DNA of 64,000 nucleotides from Cyanoderma ruficeps. Lineage: Eukaryota; Chordata; Aves; Passeriformes; Timaliidae. Under the pieces are notes generated by a model. It did no database searches. It worked only from the letters and a program-made list of their open reading frames with translations, and was not told the DNA's origin. A program made the position numbers and the translations under genes. Position 1 is the stretch's first letter. Every line of letters starts with the position of its first letter. Positions 62,601-64,000 of the stretch are shown one piece after another. Where the stretch lies: positions 7,737,244 to 7,801,243 of the forward strand of contig VZDJ01000346.1 in the NCBI GenBank assembly GCA_008694505.1, in the 5' to 3' direction.

Positions 62601-64000
62601 TTACCGAGGATAAAGAGGCTGCCCAGGTCAATAATGCTGTGAAATCCTCAATGTGTAGCAGCTCCCGGAGGTTTTGTAGGCATATAGATTTTTAAAAGCT
62701 TTAGACTGTTGATAAGGCAGTAAAGATTGTAGAGTGGTGCTAACCTTGTATTGACGGTGCTGGGACAGCTATATGAAGATTTGAGATTTGGCTATAGAAA
62801 TACAGAAATCTTTGTTCCCTCTAGCAGAACTCTGATTTAAAGTATGAATGCTAGGAAGAAAGAAAGAATTCTTCTTTGTTAGAAGACACTTAATACCGTT
62901 AAAGAGCCTTTGTTGTATTTTACTCTTCAGTCAGATCTATGACTGTTAAAAATGCTGTCAAACAACTCACTTGGCTTGCTTTCCATTGAATCAAGGGAAG
63001 TAGATTTATCAAATACAGTATAATTTATTCTTACCTTCATTATGAATGTATTAATTCTTTTGGTGCTAATTTTATATAGCACTATTTTTTAAACATCAGC
63101 TCAAGGTAATCGATATGAAGCTTATTTCAGTTCTATTAAAATTAGTTGCTCATGAAGATTGAGTGAGATTGTTATCACTAAAACTTCAATTAAATCAACA
63201 GCTTTCTTAACCATGCTTTAAACAAAAAAACTGTGTGCTGGTTGAAGGTGGTCCCTTATGTCATTCCAGTTGAAACTTTAGTTTTGAGAAATTCCTATAT
63301 CTTCAGAGTTTTTTGATCTATGTTCTGCCATATCCATGTGCACAGTTCATAGGAAGGCAGTAGCACAGGGGAAAGAAGCAGGAGAGGGGAACCTGTGTAG
63401 GAAATCTGGTGTCAGCCCTTCTACTGCTTGTGGAGTAGCCCTTTTATTTTAGCGTACCATTTACTGCGCAGTTTCAGCCTGATGCTCTCCACATCCATGT
63501 ACATTTGTGGGGGTTTTTAAGAGCAGACACGTTTGCTGGTTCTTGTCAGGAGTAAGAGTGCATGTTAACTGTTACAGTGTGTGGAAGTGCAGGTATGAAG
63601 GCTCCCAGCAGACTGCCTCACCAAAACTCTCTCTGCCTTGGTTTGTCTTGCTGTGCAGTTGATATGGGCAACCGTGTGGGGAGACATTCCTAATGATCTA
63701 GTTGAAATTCTCTTTAGTTGTTCTGCCCAGTATATCCATCTAGTTTCTGAATGCAGCTCTGAGCTGTGTATGTCTTCAGAAGAATTGTCCCCATGGTTTC
63801 CTGGTCCACTCTGATGCTGCACTGCAAGCCCCAGAGAGCCATCAGGAAAGTCAAAAACAGAGGAAGGGTAGGAGAGAATATCCTTCCTTCTTGCCTCAGC
63901 CCCAGCTGGCTAAGAGTTTGTCTGGCATTGCTGTGTCCCCCCAGCACAACCTGTCTGCTGTCTTTGGCTGAGGAGCCAGGTGGGCTTGTGTTGGTGCTGC
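59608..64000 (+). other. Intron 1, right edge of window
   Basis: No exon that I can support. An 84-codon minus-strand frame at 60,270-60,524 has slightly coding-like composition but no recognisable family. A/T-rich blocks at 62,930-63,200 could be conserved regulatory DNA. A (TA)n tract with an A-rich tail lies at 62,241-62,281. The host gene presumably continues to the right. Confidence 0.5.
62241..62281. repeat. (TA)n tract with A-rich tail
   Basis: Alternating T and A with one CA interruption (62,241-62,262) run into an A-rich segment with scattered C. This is microsatellite-type sequence. Confidence 0.9.

Noticed and set aside
1..64000. CR1 LINE copies, the commonest bird retroposon
   Set aside because: I looked for the typical 3' end and for reverse-transcriptase remnants and saw none that I could defend. 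Old, strongly diverged copies would need a repeat-masking search.

Overview
This window is vertebrate nuclear DNA and most likely avian, probably passerine. The evidence is low overall repeat content, long non-coding stretches with only short random reading frames, one sharp CpG island, and several solitary retroviral LTRs whose ends and internal motifs I recognise from memory as abundant bird LTR families. There are no bacterial operons, plasmid features or CRISPR arrays. I recognised no tRNA or rRNA gene.

Layout. From 1 to about 25,690 the sequence is non-coding: intergenic, or intron of something I cannot see. It holds a plus-oriented LTR remnant (about 2,492-2,764), a minus-oriented LTR (about 18,005-18,580), simple repeats, small tandem duplications, a hairpin near 19.3 kb and two related near-perfect palindromes at 24.06 and 24.87 kb. 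Next to the second palindrome lies a short minus-strand reading frame with coding-like codon use. From about 25,690 to 27,345 there is a CpG island. Inside it, an ATG at 26,426 opens a 20-codon signal-peptide exon that ends at a consensus splice donor at 26,486. This is the one well-supported protein-coding element: the first coding exon of a secreted or type I membrane protein on the plus strand. I could not identify the gene.

From 26,486 to the end the window reads as the first intron of that gene, more than 37 kb long unless one of the weak exon candidates is real (37,329-37,407 or 54,387-54,439). The intron carries an LTR with a 4-bp target duplication and an internal assembly gap (32,471-32,867), an LTR with a 5-bp duplication (41,337-42,026), an LTR with a nearly matching 6-bp duplication (50,940-51,493) and a CpG-rich plus-oriented LTR-like block (about 58,880-59,607).

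Base composition appears to change strand bias at the CpG island. Several lines sampled downstream have more G than C and more T than A on the plus strand, whereas several upstream have more C than G. This fits transcription rightward from the island, but I only sampled lines and did not compute it. No convincing new biological system is visible. The best leads are the signal-peptide exon, the inverted repeat that spans a splice-acceptor-like site at 37.3 kb, the paired palindromes with the adjacent coding-like frame, and the CpG-rich LTR at 59 kb.
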